Positions 1-8,988 of a stretch of DNA of 64,000 nt are shown piece after piece. The stretch covers positions 496,001 to 560,000 of the forward strand of contig NZ_JBJXCY010000002.1 of the NCBI RefSeq assembly GCF_046159835.1. Reading direction: 5' to 3'. The notes below the pieces were generated by a model. The model searched no databases. It had not been told where the DNA came from and saw only the letters and a list, made by a program, of their open reading frames with translations. The position numbers and the translations under genes were made by a program. The stretch's first letter is position 1. Each line of letters starts with the position of its first letter. The stretch comes from JACKJK01 sp046159835. Its GTDB lineage: Bacteria; Pseudomonadota; Alphaproteobacteria; Rhizobiales; Tepidamorphaceae.

Positions 1-1
1 A

Positions 2-1051
<1,050 letters not shown>

Positions 1052-1109
1052 GCTAAATCGATTTTTCGACTTTTCCCGTAATTAACATAACGCCGAGAAA
1101 TCCGAACAA

Positions 1110-4079
1110 CTAGTGTGGCTGGTCATCAGGGCCGGACACACTCAGCGGCAAGGGCTTCAATATATTATTTGCAGTTTCCGTAATGTTTTCGCGGCTCCGC
1201 CTGCTCTTCGCATTCCAATAAGCCCGAAGTATGAGATACTTTGCAAATAAAACCCTTGGATAGATTCTCTTCGGGAATTTTCTAATTGCGCCATCGGTCG
1301 CCTTTAACCCAGCATCCTCATCCAATGCCACTAACCAAAGACAACGAATCATTTCTCTACTACGACGATCGTCGCGACATGCAGTGACGGTCTTCGCTAA
1401 TACATCACCACCGCAAATATCCGATAAATTACCCACCATCGAACAAACGACGCCTTCCATCTTCCTCAATTCCATTTGGGCAAAAACCGAGCTAAAATAA
1501 TCTTTCACCGCCTCTCGATCACTTATGCGATTTGCTAGATCTGCATCACCCATAATTTGCTCAAATGCGACTGATGCCATATTCGAATAATCTCTTTTTT
1601 TTATCATCCACATCCAATCATCAATAATCTCACAGGTTAATTCGATGATCCGAGTTGCAAGAGCTCGTTTTCGCGTAGCTTCTAAAGATTCGGAGCCACC
1701 ACCAAGAAGGGTCGCAGCAAGTTGCCAGTCTCGTACAATTCTTGACTTCCCCTTGTTAATAACCGGAGAAGAGCCCGAGCCTGATACAACCTCCCGAGTC
1801 TTCCTCCGGATATCCATCAATATCTGTTTCTGCCCTGCGCTATCCGTTTGATCCAAAGCCTCCTGAGCGGCACGCTCAATGTTCTTTCTCACATTGGCGA
1901 TGTCCTTTTGATTAGAGGCTAGGATTGGAACGAACGATGCATCCTCCAAAACATGTTTCCGATCCTCACACACGGGTCGAGACAGCGCCTCGCCAACCAA
2001 GGCGTCAAAAGTCGAGACATCCTCGTCCAATCGGCGACACACTTCATCTACCGCCCAAGAAACATCGCCAATTTCGGCAAAAATATTAAATGCCGAAAAA
2101 TCAAAACCCTCGTCGTCAAACTGGAAGTAGCTCTTCGCGTCAGCTAAGTTCGACCTGAAGTAGTCCGCCAAGAGAAATGCCCGAACAAACGGAAGTGAGA
2201 ACTCCATTAATCCATCTTCGTTAAACGAAATGATATAATTTCGGCATAAACCGTCAATAAACAGTCGTGGATTGATATCAAAATCGTATTGCTTAGCCAT
2301 AATTGAAGCTAATTCTTCTAATTTTTTTCGATCAAATTTTTCCTTGTCCACGCTAATAAGCTTAGCCACCATAGTGAGAAATCTCTGACGCGTAGTACGA
2401 CTCAAAACGATACGGTCCTCGTCCCCAACGACCGCGAAGGTTAGAAATCCGAATACAGCTAGCTCAATTAACTCGGCTCTACGATTGGCATCAATAAGTC
2501 TTTGTAGTAATTCTCTAGGAATGTTTACGAAATAAGATGGATGTATCGGCAGATCAAACTCGTCAAATGTATCCGTAAGTCGAATTGCAATAGTCTCCGC
2601 TTCATCTTCTGTATACTTGTGCGAACGAACGAGATAACGCTTCATATTCTCGAGTGAGACGCTCTCGAGGCGATACTGCGACCAGCCACGAATAATATCC
2701 GCATAACCATCAACTGAAGTTGAAACCTCACTCCCCACAAAAGCCAAAATGAAAGAATCTGGATAATCTTTCAGCATGTCGAACAAATGCGAAGATCGAG
2801 ATTTAGATTTTGGATTGTAATTTGATACAATAAAAACTAACGATATATCTTTTCGTTTCTTAATTTCATCCAGTTGAACATCATATATGGCCTGCTGCAG
2901 ATCTTTCGGAGGCGCAACCTGTACAAAATCTACTACAATAGGCAGCACATTTTTGCCCAGCATCATTTTCCCGAGCATATCAAGAGTGTATAAATCCACC
3001 AAGCCTTGACTTGGGTAATTCATAGGTAAATTAACCAATATCGCCCTATTGTCTTCAAGAGCTTCCACTATTTCTACTGGAAAATTCTCTTCAGAATCTG
3101 CCTCCAAGCTCATCACTCTTGGCGCGGGAATCCACTCTACAGGGCCTTGATCCCGATACTCGGGTGAAGCCGCTCTTAATCGATGATCCGCCGATCGCTT
3201 AATTTTTTCGAATATGTCAGCCCCTGGATCCGCCTTAGTACCATCATCCTTAGCGTCCATGCTTCGAACTGACACAATATAATCCACCAGAGGAGGGGCA
3301 TTTTGAATTATAGTTTTGAAATATAGTGCGGCGTTTCGGGCTGCATACTGCCGTACAACGCCGCGACTACTCGCTTCTAGGGCGTTTTTCGAATTATCTG
3401 CTAAATCACTGACGCCCCTTATTGAAATCACACGTGAATGGCCACATGCATCAAATATGCCCGAAAGCTCAGTCTCTACAGCGAGTATCTTTCGGTCTAG
3501 TTCAAGTATTCGCTTCTTCGTGTCTTTATCTGCGACTACACCGTAAGTCACGATCGGTCCAGAGAGGATTGTCGGATACTCAAAATCTGAACAATCAAAA
3601 TTATCGCGATCAGATAGCCAAATCCTGCAATTTTCCTGCCAATCTTCTCGAGCCGACCTCATTGTCGGGTCAGTTCGAAACAAATTCATCTTTGCAACAA
3701 ACACCGGGTCGGTTTTGTTGTACTTAGGTGAAAGAGACGTTCGTCCGACCCCAAACTTTTGATCGTGGTTTAAATCTAAATTATTGGTGTTATAACAAAC
3801 ATCACCGAGGGATAGGTCATTACTGAGAGCGCCGCATATGCCTATGCAAAAGACGACTCCAAAATCGAATTTAAGTGCGAGTTTTTCATATATTTTTCGT
3901 GCAATTATAGAATTTTGATCATCTGAAGTGACAAGAAGTAACCGCGTATCGTCAACAATACCGCCAAACACTGGAAAATCGAATTCTTCTGAGTAATTCT
4001 CATCGAATTTGAAAAGTTCATAAACTGCCTCAAACTCCAACAGAAGCGGACAATATATTAATACATCGTATCTATTCAT
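1110..4079 (-). CDS. PNP/MTAN-like nucleosidase domain fused to a degenerate STAND (NACHT-like) NTPase; putative defence protein
   Basis: 989 residues. Residues 1-260 read as a phosphorylase/nucleosidase fold: CPLLLEFEAV (E15), the glycine-rich VVFCIGICGALS (about 76-86), LSGPIVTYG (172-180), VETELSG (201-207) and IRGVSDLAD (220-228). The last two match the substrate-binding E-x-E and catalytic Asp segments of MTA/SAH nucleosidase. Residues 330-640 follow STAND/NACHT layout, but the P-loop position (AILVNLPMNYPSQG, 346-359) lacks GKS/T and the Walker B position (LVFIVSNYN, 414-422) lacks acidic residues. FSLPFVRAFLLADYF resembles the FxEYFxA segment that closes NACHT winged helices. The C-terminal 350 residues look helical and were not identified. 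Base composition is much richer in AT than both flanks, which suggests transfer. It stands alone, convergent with uvrB. The effector-plus-sensor architecture is that of anti-phage STAND proteins; the defence role is inference. Confidence 0.72.
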   Translation of the reverse strand: MNRYDVLIYCPLLLEFEAVYELFKFDENYSEEFDFPVFGGIVDDTRLLLVTSDDQNSIIARKIYEKLALKFDFGVVFCIGICGALSNDLSLGDVCYNTNNLDLNHDQKFGVGRTSLSPKYNKTDPVFVAKMNLFRTDPTMRSAREDWQENCRIWLSDRDNFDCSDFEYPTILSGPIVTYGVVADKDTKKRILELDRKILAVETELSGIFDACGHSRVISIRGVSDLADNSKNALEASSRGVVRQYAARNAALYFKTIIQNAPPLVDYIVSVRSMDAKDDGTKADPGADIFEKIKRSADHRLRAASPEYRDQGPVEWIPAPRVMSLEADSEENFPVEIVEALEDNRAILVNLPMNYPSQGLVDLYTLDMLGKMMLGKNVLPIVVDFVQVAPPKDLQQAIYDVQLDEIKKRKDISLVFIVSNYNPKSKSRSSHLFDMLKDYPDSFILAFVGSEVSTSVDGYADIIRGWSQYRLESVSLENMKRYLVRSHKYTEDEAETIAIRLTDTFDEFDLPIHPSYFVNIPRELLQRLIDANRRAELIELAVFGFLTFAVVGDEDRIVLSRTTRQRFLTMVAKLISVDKEKFDRKKLEELASIMAKQYDFDINPRLFIDGLCRNYIISFNEDGLMEFSLPFVRAFLLADYFRSNLADAKSYFQFDDEGFDFSAFNIFAEIGDVSWAVDEVCRRLDEDVSTFDALVGEALSRPVCEDRKHVLEDASFVPILASNQKDIANVRKNIERAAQEALDQTDSAGQKQILMDIRRKTREVVSGSGSSPVINKGKSRIVRDWQLAATLLGGGSESLEATRKRALATRIIELTCEIIDDWMWMIKKRDYSNMASVAFEQIMGDADLANRISDREAVKDYFSSVFAQMELRKMEGVVCSMVGNLSDICGGDVLAKTVTACRDDRRSREMIRCLWLVALDEDAGLKATDGAIRKFPKRIYPRVLFAKYLILRAYWNAKSRRSRENITETANNILKPLPLSVSGPDDQPH

Positions 4080-4352
4080 TATAATGCTACATTCTTGAGA
4101 TTTAAATTAGATCTGAATTGACTGTTCGCTCAACCTTGCAAGCGAGCTGTACCCTGATCAGTCAACTCAATCTGTGAGTCTTTGCCATCTGGCGAGCATG
4201 GTATGGCTTATCATTTACTCCCCCATCTTTACGTATGAGTCCATTTTTTTTAACACTTAAGAGTCATGAATTCTAGCTTGAGCACGGTCGTCTTCAAGCG
4301 CATTCGGCCCTAAGGTACTTTCCCAGCAAACACGGGGAGTCGCGCCGCGAAC
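4080..4352. other. AT-rich intergenic region at the edge of the foreign insert
   Basis: These 273 bases separate two divergent genes. Base composition changes from AT-rich to the genomic high-GC style at roughly 4260-4340, which probably marks one boundary of the insertion. No integrase, tRNA remnant, terminal inverted repeat or gene fragment was recognised. Confidence 0.4.
4105..4133 (-). promoter_or_regulatory. Possible promoter of the nucleosidase-STAND gene
   Basis: Read on the minus strand, TTGAGC (4133-4128) is followed after 17 bases by CTAATT (4110-4105), with the ATG a further 25 bases on. The stretch is AT-rich and no clear Shine-Dalgarno precedes the ATG at 4079. This is pattern matching only. 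Confidence 0.3.
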
Positions 4353-5363
4353 ATGCGTCATGTGGATACGATCATCGTCGGAGGCGGGCCGGCCGGAAGC
4401 TCCTGCGCCGCCGAGCTGGTGCGCGCGGGCCATGACGTGCTGGTGCTGGACAAGGCGCAGTTTCCGCGCCTGAAGCTCTGCGCCGGGTGGATCACCCAGA
4501 AGGTCTTCGCCGACCTCGACTTCACCCCCGAGGACTACCCCCACGCGATCAACCGGCTCGACATCAAGACCCACGTGCGCGGGGTCCCCTTCGCGTTCAA
4601 CGGTATCCCGACGGTTGGCGACAACTGGTCGATCCGCCGGGTGGAGTTCGACGCCTGGCTGCTGGAACGCTCCGGCGCTGAGGTCGTCGAGCACCAGGTG
4701 AAGTCGGTCGCGCGCGACGCGGCCACCGGGCGCTACGTCATCGACGATGCCTTTTCCTCCGACCACATCGTCGGCGCGGGCGGCACCATGTGCCCGGTGC
4801 GCAAGGCCCTGTTTTCCGACGAGCGCATGAAGTCCCGCCAGATCGCGACGCTGGAGAAGGAGTTCTCCTATCCGCAGCGCGCCGACACCTGCCACCTTTA
4901 TTTCCTGATCCGCGGGCTGGAGGGCTATGCTTGGTATGTGCCCAAGGCCGATGGCTGCGTGAATATCGGCATCGGCGGCAAGTCGCGCTGGTTCCGCAAC
5001 ACCGGCGAGAAGATCCACGACCACTGGCGCGCCTTTCTGGGCGACCTCGTGAAGCAGGGCCTGCTCGACCAGGAGACGGCGGACAGCCTGAAGGAAGGCG
5101 GCCACCCCTACTTCCTCTACACCCATGATGGCGCGGTGAAGGAAGGCGACGCCTACATCATCGGCGATGCGGCGGGGCTGGCCACCGTCGACCTCGGTGA
5201 AGGGCTCGGCCCCGCGATCGAGAGCGGGCAATTCGCCGCGCGCGACATTCTCGGCCAGGGCGAATATTCAAAGGCACCGCTGACGAAATACTCGTTCGGC
5301 GGCATCACACAGGCACTCGCCCGCAGAACGCTCGGCAAGTACCACACGCGCGGAAAGGCGTAA
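4353..5363 (+). CDS. Geranylgeranyl reductase-family FAD-dependent oxidoreductase
   Basis: 336 residues of the GGR/FixC-like flavoprotein family, which reduces isoprenoid double bonds or oxidises various organic substrates. The N-terminus carries the dinucleotide-binding motif IIVGGGPAGSSCAAEL. A second FAD contact, DAYIIGDAAGLATVDLGEGL, lies near residue 270, and KLCAGW near residue 40 is typical of the family. No bacteriochlorophyll or carotenoid genes are nearby, so a photosynthetic role is not supported and the substrate is unknown. The next gene, a cupin, starts 8 bases after the stop, so the two are probably co-transcribed. The start is the first ATG; a GGGGAG upstream is rather distant. 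Confidence 0.8.
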   Translation: MRHVDTIIVGGGPAGSSCAAELVRAGHDVLVLDKAQFPRLKLCAGWITQKVFADLDFTPEDYPHAINRLDIKTHVRGVPFAFNGIPTVGDNWSIRRVEFDAWLLERSGAEVVEHQVKSVARDAATGRYVIDDAFSSDHIVGAGGTMCPVRKALFSDERMKSRQIATLEKEFSYPQRADTCHLYFLIRGLEGYAWYVPKADGCVNIGIGGKSRWFRNTGEKIHDHWRAFLGDLVKQGLLDQETADSLKEGGHPYFLYTHDGAVKEGDAYIIGDAAGLATVDLGEGLGPAIESGQFAARDILGQGEYSKAPLTKYSFGGITQALARRTLGKYHTRGKA

Positions 5364-5371
5364 GGCACGCA

Positions 5372-5728
5372 ATGAACACGACCGGACCCTTCCTGACGCT
5401 GTCCACCGAAAGCGTCGTGCCCGAGCGCGAGACACCGGATGCCGGCAAGGTTGTCGTCGGCCAGCCGATGTTCACCACATGGAACGTGGAGGAATCGCCC
5501 GACGGCAAGCTGTTCGCAGGCGTCTGGGAGGCAACGCCGGGTACGTGGTCCATCTCCTACGACGAGTGGGAATATTGCCGCATCCTGTCGGGCGTCAGCA
5601 TCATCACCGACAATGTCGGCAACAAGCGCCGGGTGACGGCGGGCGACAGCTTCATCCTGCAGCCGGGCTTTGCCGGGACGTGGGAAGTGGTGGAGACGAC
5701 GCGCAAGGAATACGTCATCCGCCTCTAG
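5372..5728 (+). CDS. Cupin domain protein (Cupin_3/DUF861, EutQ-like)
   Basis: 118 residues forming a single small beta-barrel. The core FAGVWEATPGTWSISYDEWEYCRILSG, followed by VTAGDSFILQPGFAGTWEV, is the Cupin_3 (DUF861) pattern in which a short conserved Trp/Glu segment replaces the classic HxH metal motif. Family members are poorly characterised and some act on ureidoglycolate- or ethanolamine-related compounds. It follows the FAD oxidoreductase by 8 bases, so the pair probably acts on one pathway. No signal peptide is present, so it should be cytoplasmic. Confidence 0.78.
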   Translation: MNTTGPFLTLSTESVVPERETPDAGKVVVGQPMFTTWNVEESPDGKLFAGVWEATPGTWSISYDEWEYCRILSGVSIITDNVGNKRRVTAGDSFILQPGFAGTWEVVETTRKEYVIRL

Positions 5729-5835
5729 GCTTCCCGGCGCGGCAACTTGGTCGGGCGTTGTGGCGAATACGCAATTGCACTGCGGCGCAATTCCGTTACG
5801 TTGCCGCGGATTCGCGATTGAAGAGGCCTCGAATC

Positions 5836-6438
5836 GTGTTCGCCAACCGCATCGTCAGCATTGCCGCGCTCCTCGCCACAAGTCTGCTTCTGGCTGCTTG
5901 CGAGAATTCCGGCGGCGTCAACGTCATGGGTGAAATCGGCCGCCCGGACGGCGCACCCGGCAGCGCGTCTGCTGGTGGCGAGGGCGGCAGCAAGAACCCG
6001 GACGGCTCGCCCAACCTCTCCAAGATCATGACCATCGCCTTCGCCGACGCGCGCTGGGACGAGGAGAAGATTCCCAAGGGCGAGCAGTGCAAGGCGCTGC
6101 GCGGCGATGGCTCGACGCCGGCGCTGTCGGTCAACGGCATTCCCAAGGGCACGTCCACCGTCACCGCCTCCTACCAGGCAACCAGCGGCGACAAGTCCAA
6201 GCGCGGCGACATGGGCGTCATCGGCTACAAGGCCAACGGCTGGACCAATATGCTGCTGCCGTCCGTGCCGGGCGAGACCCGCAGCGTGCCCAACGCGACC
6301 GTCGTTTCGCCGGCGCCCGGTTACGCCGGCTACCTGCCGCCCTGCCGCAAGGGCGTGAGCTACGAGGTGACGGTGCAGGCGCTCGACAGTTCGGGACGCG
6401 CACTCGCCACCAAGACGGTCTCCATCGGCAAGCTCTAG
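5836..6438 (+). CDS. Putative lipoprotein with a PEBP-like domain
   Basis: 200 residues from a GTG start, chosen because GAAGAGG lies about 9 bases upstream and because it gives a clean lipoprotein signal: a hydrophobic stretch ending in LLLAAC with the lipidated Cys at residue 22. The mature part has a Gly/Ser/Pro-rich linker (about 25-60). A domain follows whose VNGIPKGTSTV and AGYLPPCRKGVSYEVTVQALD segments resemble the phosphatidylethanolamine-binding protein (YbhB/YbcL) pattern of a GP.PP loop and a Y-x-V-x-ALD strand. The usual D-H ligand residues are not evident, so this is a divergent member at best. It is probably anchored in the inner or outer membrane facing the periplasm. Confidence 0.6.
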   Translation: MFANRIVSIAALLATSLLLAACENSGGVNVMGEIGRPDGAPGSASAGGEGGSKNPDGSPNLSKIMTIAFADARWDEEKIPKGEQCKALRGDGSTPALSVNGIPKGTSTVTASYQATSGDKSKRGDMGVIGYKANGWTNMLLPSVPGETRSVPNATVVSPAPGYAGYLPPCRKGVSYEVTVQALDSSGRALATKTVSIGKL

Positions 6439-6608
6439 CCGGGCCTCTCGCACCGTTCAGCTTCGGTTCAGGTCGCCATTGCTAACCCTGTTGTCGACAA
6501 ACGCAGGGCTCCCCCCTTCAAATCGCCACGTTCTGACCGATCTAATGGGAAGAACGCGGAAATGGCCTCGCGACCCACTGTTTTCGCTATAGCTCAAGAG
6601 GGCTGGAC

Positions 6609-7211
6609 ATGACCGAGTTGAACACCACAGGACGCCGCAAGCCGTTCCGTATCCTTGCCGCCGCGCTGGCTCTCTCGTTGGCCGGCACATCGATCCCCGT
6701 CACCGCGTTCGCGGCATCCGGCGACCATCCGCATCTCGATCGTGGTGCGCGCTCGCAGGAATATCGCGGCCAGCGCCATGACGGTGGCGGCCAGCGCGCG
6801 GAACGCCATCGCGACAACGACCGTGGCGACCGCCGTGGGCGTGGCTATCGTGGCGATCACCGCCGCGGCGGCCACTACGACAGGACGCCCCCGGCCTATC
6901 GCTATGGCAATCGTGGCTATCACCGTCGCCACGACCATGACGACAACGATGCGGCCGCAGCAGCCGTCGGCGCGATCTTCGGCTTTGCCGTCGGCGCGAT
7001 GGTTGCTGACAGCTACAACCGTTCCTACGACGCACCGCCTTCGCGCACCTACTACAACGCGCCCACGGGTCCGGCCCCGGTCAGCAGCGAATACGCACCC
7101 GAGCCGTTCACCGATGACTGGTACGCCTATTGCGCCTCCAAGTACCGCTCGTTCGACCCGGACACCGGAACGTTCCAGCCCTACGAGGGTCCGCGCAAGC
7201 TCTGCCAGTAG
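6609..7211 (+). CDS. BA14K-family exported protein
   Basis: 200 residues with an N-terminal signal peptide (PFRILAAALALSLAGTSIPVTAFA, cleavage near residue 36). A strongly charged His/Arg/Asp/Gly-rich stretch follows (about 40-115), then a small hydrophobic AAAAAVGAIFGFAVGAMVA segment. The C-terminal module WYAYCASKYRSFDPDTGTFQ... ends in a final Cys and is the hallmark of the BA14K (immunoreactive 14 kDa Brucella antigen) family found in Rhizobiales. The two Cys of that module could pair. The family is exported and has reported lectin-like behaviour in Brucella; the function here is not known. A palindrome lies about 110 bases upstream. Confidence 0.85.
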   Translation: MTELNTTGRRKPFRILAAALALSLAGTSIPVTAFAASGDHPHLDRGARSQEYRGQRHDGGGQRAERHRDNDRGDRRGRGYRGDHRRGGHYDRTPPAYRYGNRGYHRRHDHDDNDAAAAAVGAIFGFAVGAMVADSYNRSYDAPPSRTYYNAPTGPAPVSSEYAPEPFTDDWYAYCASKYRSFDPDTGTFQPYEGPRKLCQ

Positions 7212-7355
7212 GCAAGGCCGTCGTCAGATCCAGCATTTCAGCCCGGCGTCGTTCCCCCGCGATGCCGGGTTTTTCATGTCGGGAACCGCCGATCCATCGC
7301 TTTCGGAAAAATCGTGGTAGTATTGCCGTATCGGAAGCGATGCCGGAGCCGCACC

Positions 7356-7664
7356 ATGAGGATCGTGCCCACCCTGAGCATTTCACTGGTCGCCGCCGCA
7401 CTGTCGGTCGGGGCGATGGCGGCGACGCCGGCCTCGGACGCGACCAGGCCAGCCGAACCCGCGCCGCTCACGGTCGCTGCCCCGTCGGGCAAGAACGTAC
7501 CCTGCACCTGCCGCTACCAGGGCCGCGATTTCCACCAGGGCGAGAGCATCTGCATTCGCGGTGAACTGGCGCAATGCGGGATGTATTTGAACAACACGAG
7601 CTGGAAATTCACCAAGACCCCTTGCCCGATGGCCCGATTGGGCGCAACCAATACAGACCAGTGA
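7356..7664 (+). CDS. Small Cys-rich exported protein of unknown function
   Basis: 102 residues. The chosen ATG is preceded by GGAG and begins a good Sec signal peptide (MRIVPTLSISLVAAALSVGAMA, cleaved after residue 22). The mature part has a Pro/Ala linker, then a compact domain with five cysteines: CTCRYQGRDFHQGESICIRG, QCGMY and TPC. It resembles short periplasmic proteins seen in Rhizobiales genomes, but I do not recognise a named family. It sits in a run of five exported proteins, all on the plus strand. Confidence 0.72.
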   Translation: MRIVPTLSISLVAAALSVGAMAATPASDATRPAEPAPLTVAAPSGKNVPCTCRYQGRDFHQGESICIRGELAQCGMYLNNTSWKFTKTPCPMARLGATNTDQ

Positions 7665-7716
7665 GGTGCCCGCTGCGGGGCGGAAGGTCCGGCAGCACTT
7701 CGTCCGGAGAGCGTTC

Positions 7717-8178
7717 ATGTTTCGAGTTATCCGACTGGCGGCGATCGCCGTTCTTCTGAGCCTTGTCCCGGCTCTGTCGCAGGCCGAAGGCCAGCACGGT
7801 GGCAACTTCACGTTCCACGATGATGCCGAGCGCGACGGCGGCTGGTCCGGCCCCGACTGCGGAAACCCGAAGGTCATGGCGCGTGTGCAGAAGCGCTTCG
7901 CGCAGACCGAGCGTGCCTACTGGAACACCGGCGTGCGCATCGACACCCTCTACGATCCGCGCGAGATCGCCTATCGCGACTGGACACCGCTGATCACAGC
8001 GATCCGCTCCTGCCGGGCGCAGGCTGACCTGTCAGACGGTCGCCGCGTCTCCGTCGTCTACTGGGTACGCTCCGAGCAGGGCTTTGCCGGACACGGCTAC
8101 GGCGTCGATTACTGCATCTATGGCCGCGACTGGCCGTATGCCTACGCGCCGGGCTGCCGCGAAATCCTGCCGCGCTGA
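7717..8178 (+). CDS. Exported hypothetical protein
   Basis: 153 residues. The ATG follows GGAGA at 7706-7710 and opens a signal peptide (MFRVIRLAAIAVLLSLVPALSQA). The mature protein is about 130 residues with four cysteines (GPDCGNPK, RSCRAQ, DYCIYG, PGCREI) that could form two disulphides. The segment RVSVVYWVRSEQGFAGHGYGVDYCIYGRDWPYAY is strongly conserved-looking, with alternating aromatic residues. I do not recognise the family. The next gene, an RNase T2, begins 16 bases after the stop, which suggests co-transcription and a shared periplasmic location. Confidence 0.7.
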   Translation: MFRVIRLAAIAVLLSLVPALSQAEGQHGGNFTFHDDAERDGGWSGPDCGNPKVMARVQKRFAQTERAYWNTGVRIDTLYDPREIAYRDWTPLITAIRSCRAQADLSDGRRVSVVYWVRSEQGFAGHGYGVDYCIYGRDWPYAYAPGCREILPR

Positions 8179-8193
8179 CGCGCAAGACCGGCC

Positions 8194-8868
8194 GTGTCGC
8201 CCATCAAGGCTCTCGTCTCCCTCGCCGTCGTGGCCGGAGCGGTGTTCGCGGGCTTCTTCTTCCAGGCCAAGACACCAACCGACACGCCCGAGACCTCCGG
8301 CAATTTCGATTTCTGGGTCCTGTCGCTGTCGTGGTCGCCGACATTCTGTGCCGGGCAGGACAACCCGGACTCCGTCCAGTGCAACGGCGACAAGCGGTGG
8401 GGCTTCATCGTTCACGGGCTCTGGCCGCAATACGAAAGCGGCTACCCGTCCGACTGCCAGATGGGGCCGGAGCGCATCGACTACCGCTTCGCCGAGGAGA
8501 TGGCCGACCTCATCCCCTCCCCGCCGCTGGTCTTCCACCAGTGGCGCAAGCATGGCCGGTGCACGGGGATGACGCCGGAGGCCTATTTCGCGGCGACACG
8601 CAACGCTGCCGAACGCGTCACCATCGATCCGTCATTCTCGCCGCAGCGCACATCACGACAGTCCCCGGACGAGATCGAGGCGCGCTTCACCGCCGTCAAC
8701 GATGGAATGAAAACCGAAGGACTCGCCGTCACGTGTCGAAGCGGTATGTTGCAGGACGTGCGGATATGTCTCGACAAGTCTCTCGAGTTCCGAGCCTGCC
8801 GCGAGGTTGATGCCGATGCCTGCACGGCGCGCGAAATCGCCCTGCCGGCAGCCACCGACCGGCCTTGA
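8194..8868 (+). CDS. RNase T2-family secreted endoribonuclease
   Basis: 224 residues from a GTG start; an N-terminal hydrophobic segment (about 5-24) acts as signal or anchor. Both catalytic segments are clear: CAS I FIVHGLWPQ with H74, and CAS II FHQWRKHGRC with H115, K119 and H120. These histidines catalyse cleavage of RNA through a 2',3'-cyclic phosphate. The Glu usual in HEWxKHG is Gln here (Q116). Cysteines around 52, 63, 88 and 123 fit the family's disulphides. The enzyme should act in the periplasm or outside the cell, scavenging RNA. It follows another exported protein closely, probably in one transcript. Confidence 0.9.
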   Translation: MSPIKALVSLAVVAGAVFAGFFFQAKTPTDTPETSGNFDFWVLSLSWSPTFCAGQDNPDSVQCNGDKRWGFIVHGLWPQYESGYPSDCQMGPERIDYRFAEEMADLIPSPPLVFHQWRKHGRCTGMTPEAYFAATRNAAERVTIDPSFSPQRTSRQSPDEIEARFTAVNDGMKTEGLAVTCRSGMLQDVRICLDKSLEFRACREVDADACTAREIALPAATDRP

Positions 8869-8988
8869 ATTGCGGTTGCGCGGCACGGATATACGAAACC
8901 GGGCATCGCCGCTGAACCGAAAACCTGATAGCCCACTGGAAATGAATTTGCCTTCCCCGGAAGGCCCTGCCAACGGAAACCAACACCA

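Noticed and set aside
3316..3727. Two small plus-strand open frames inside the nucleosidase-STAND gene
   Set aside because: They are antisense to the strongly supported nucleosidase segment containing the catalytic Asp and have no recognisable features, so they are unlikely to be an antitoxin or partner.
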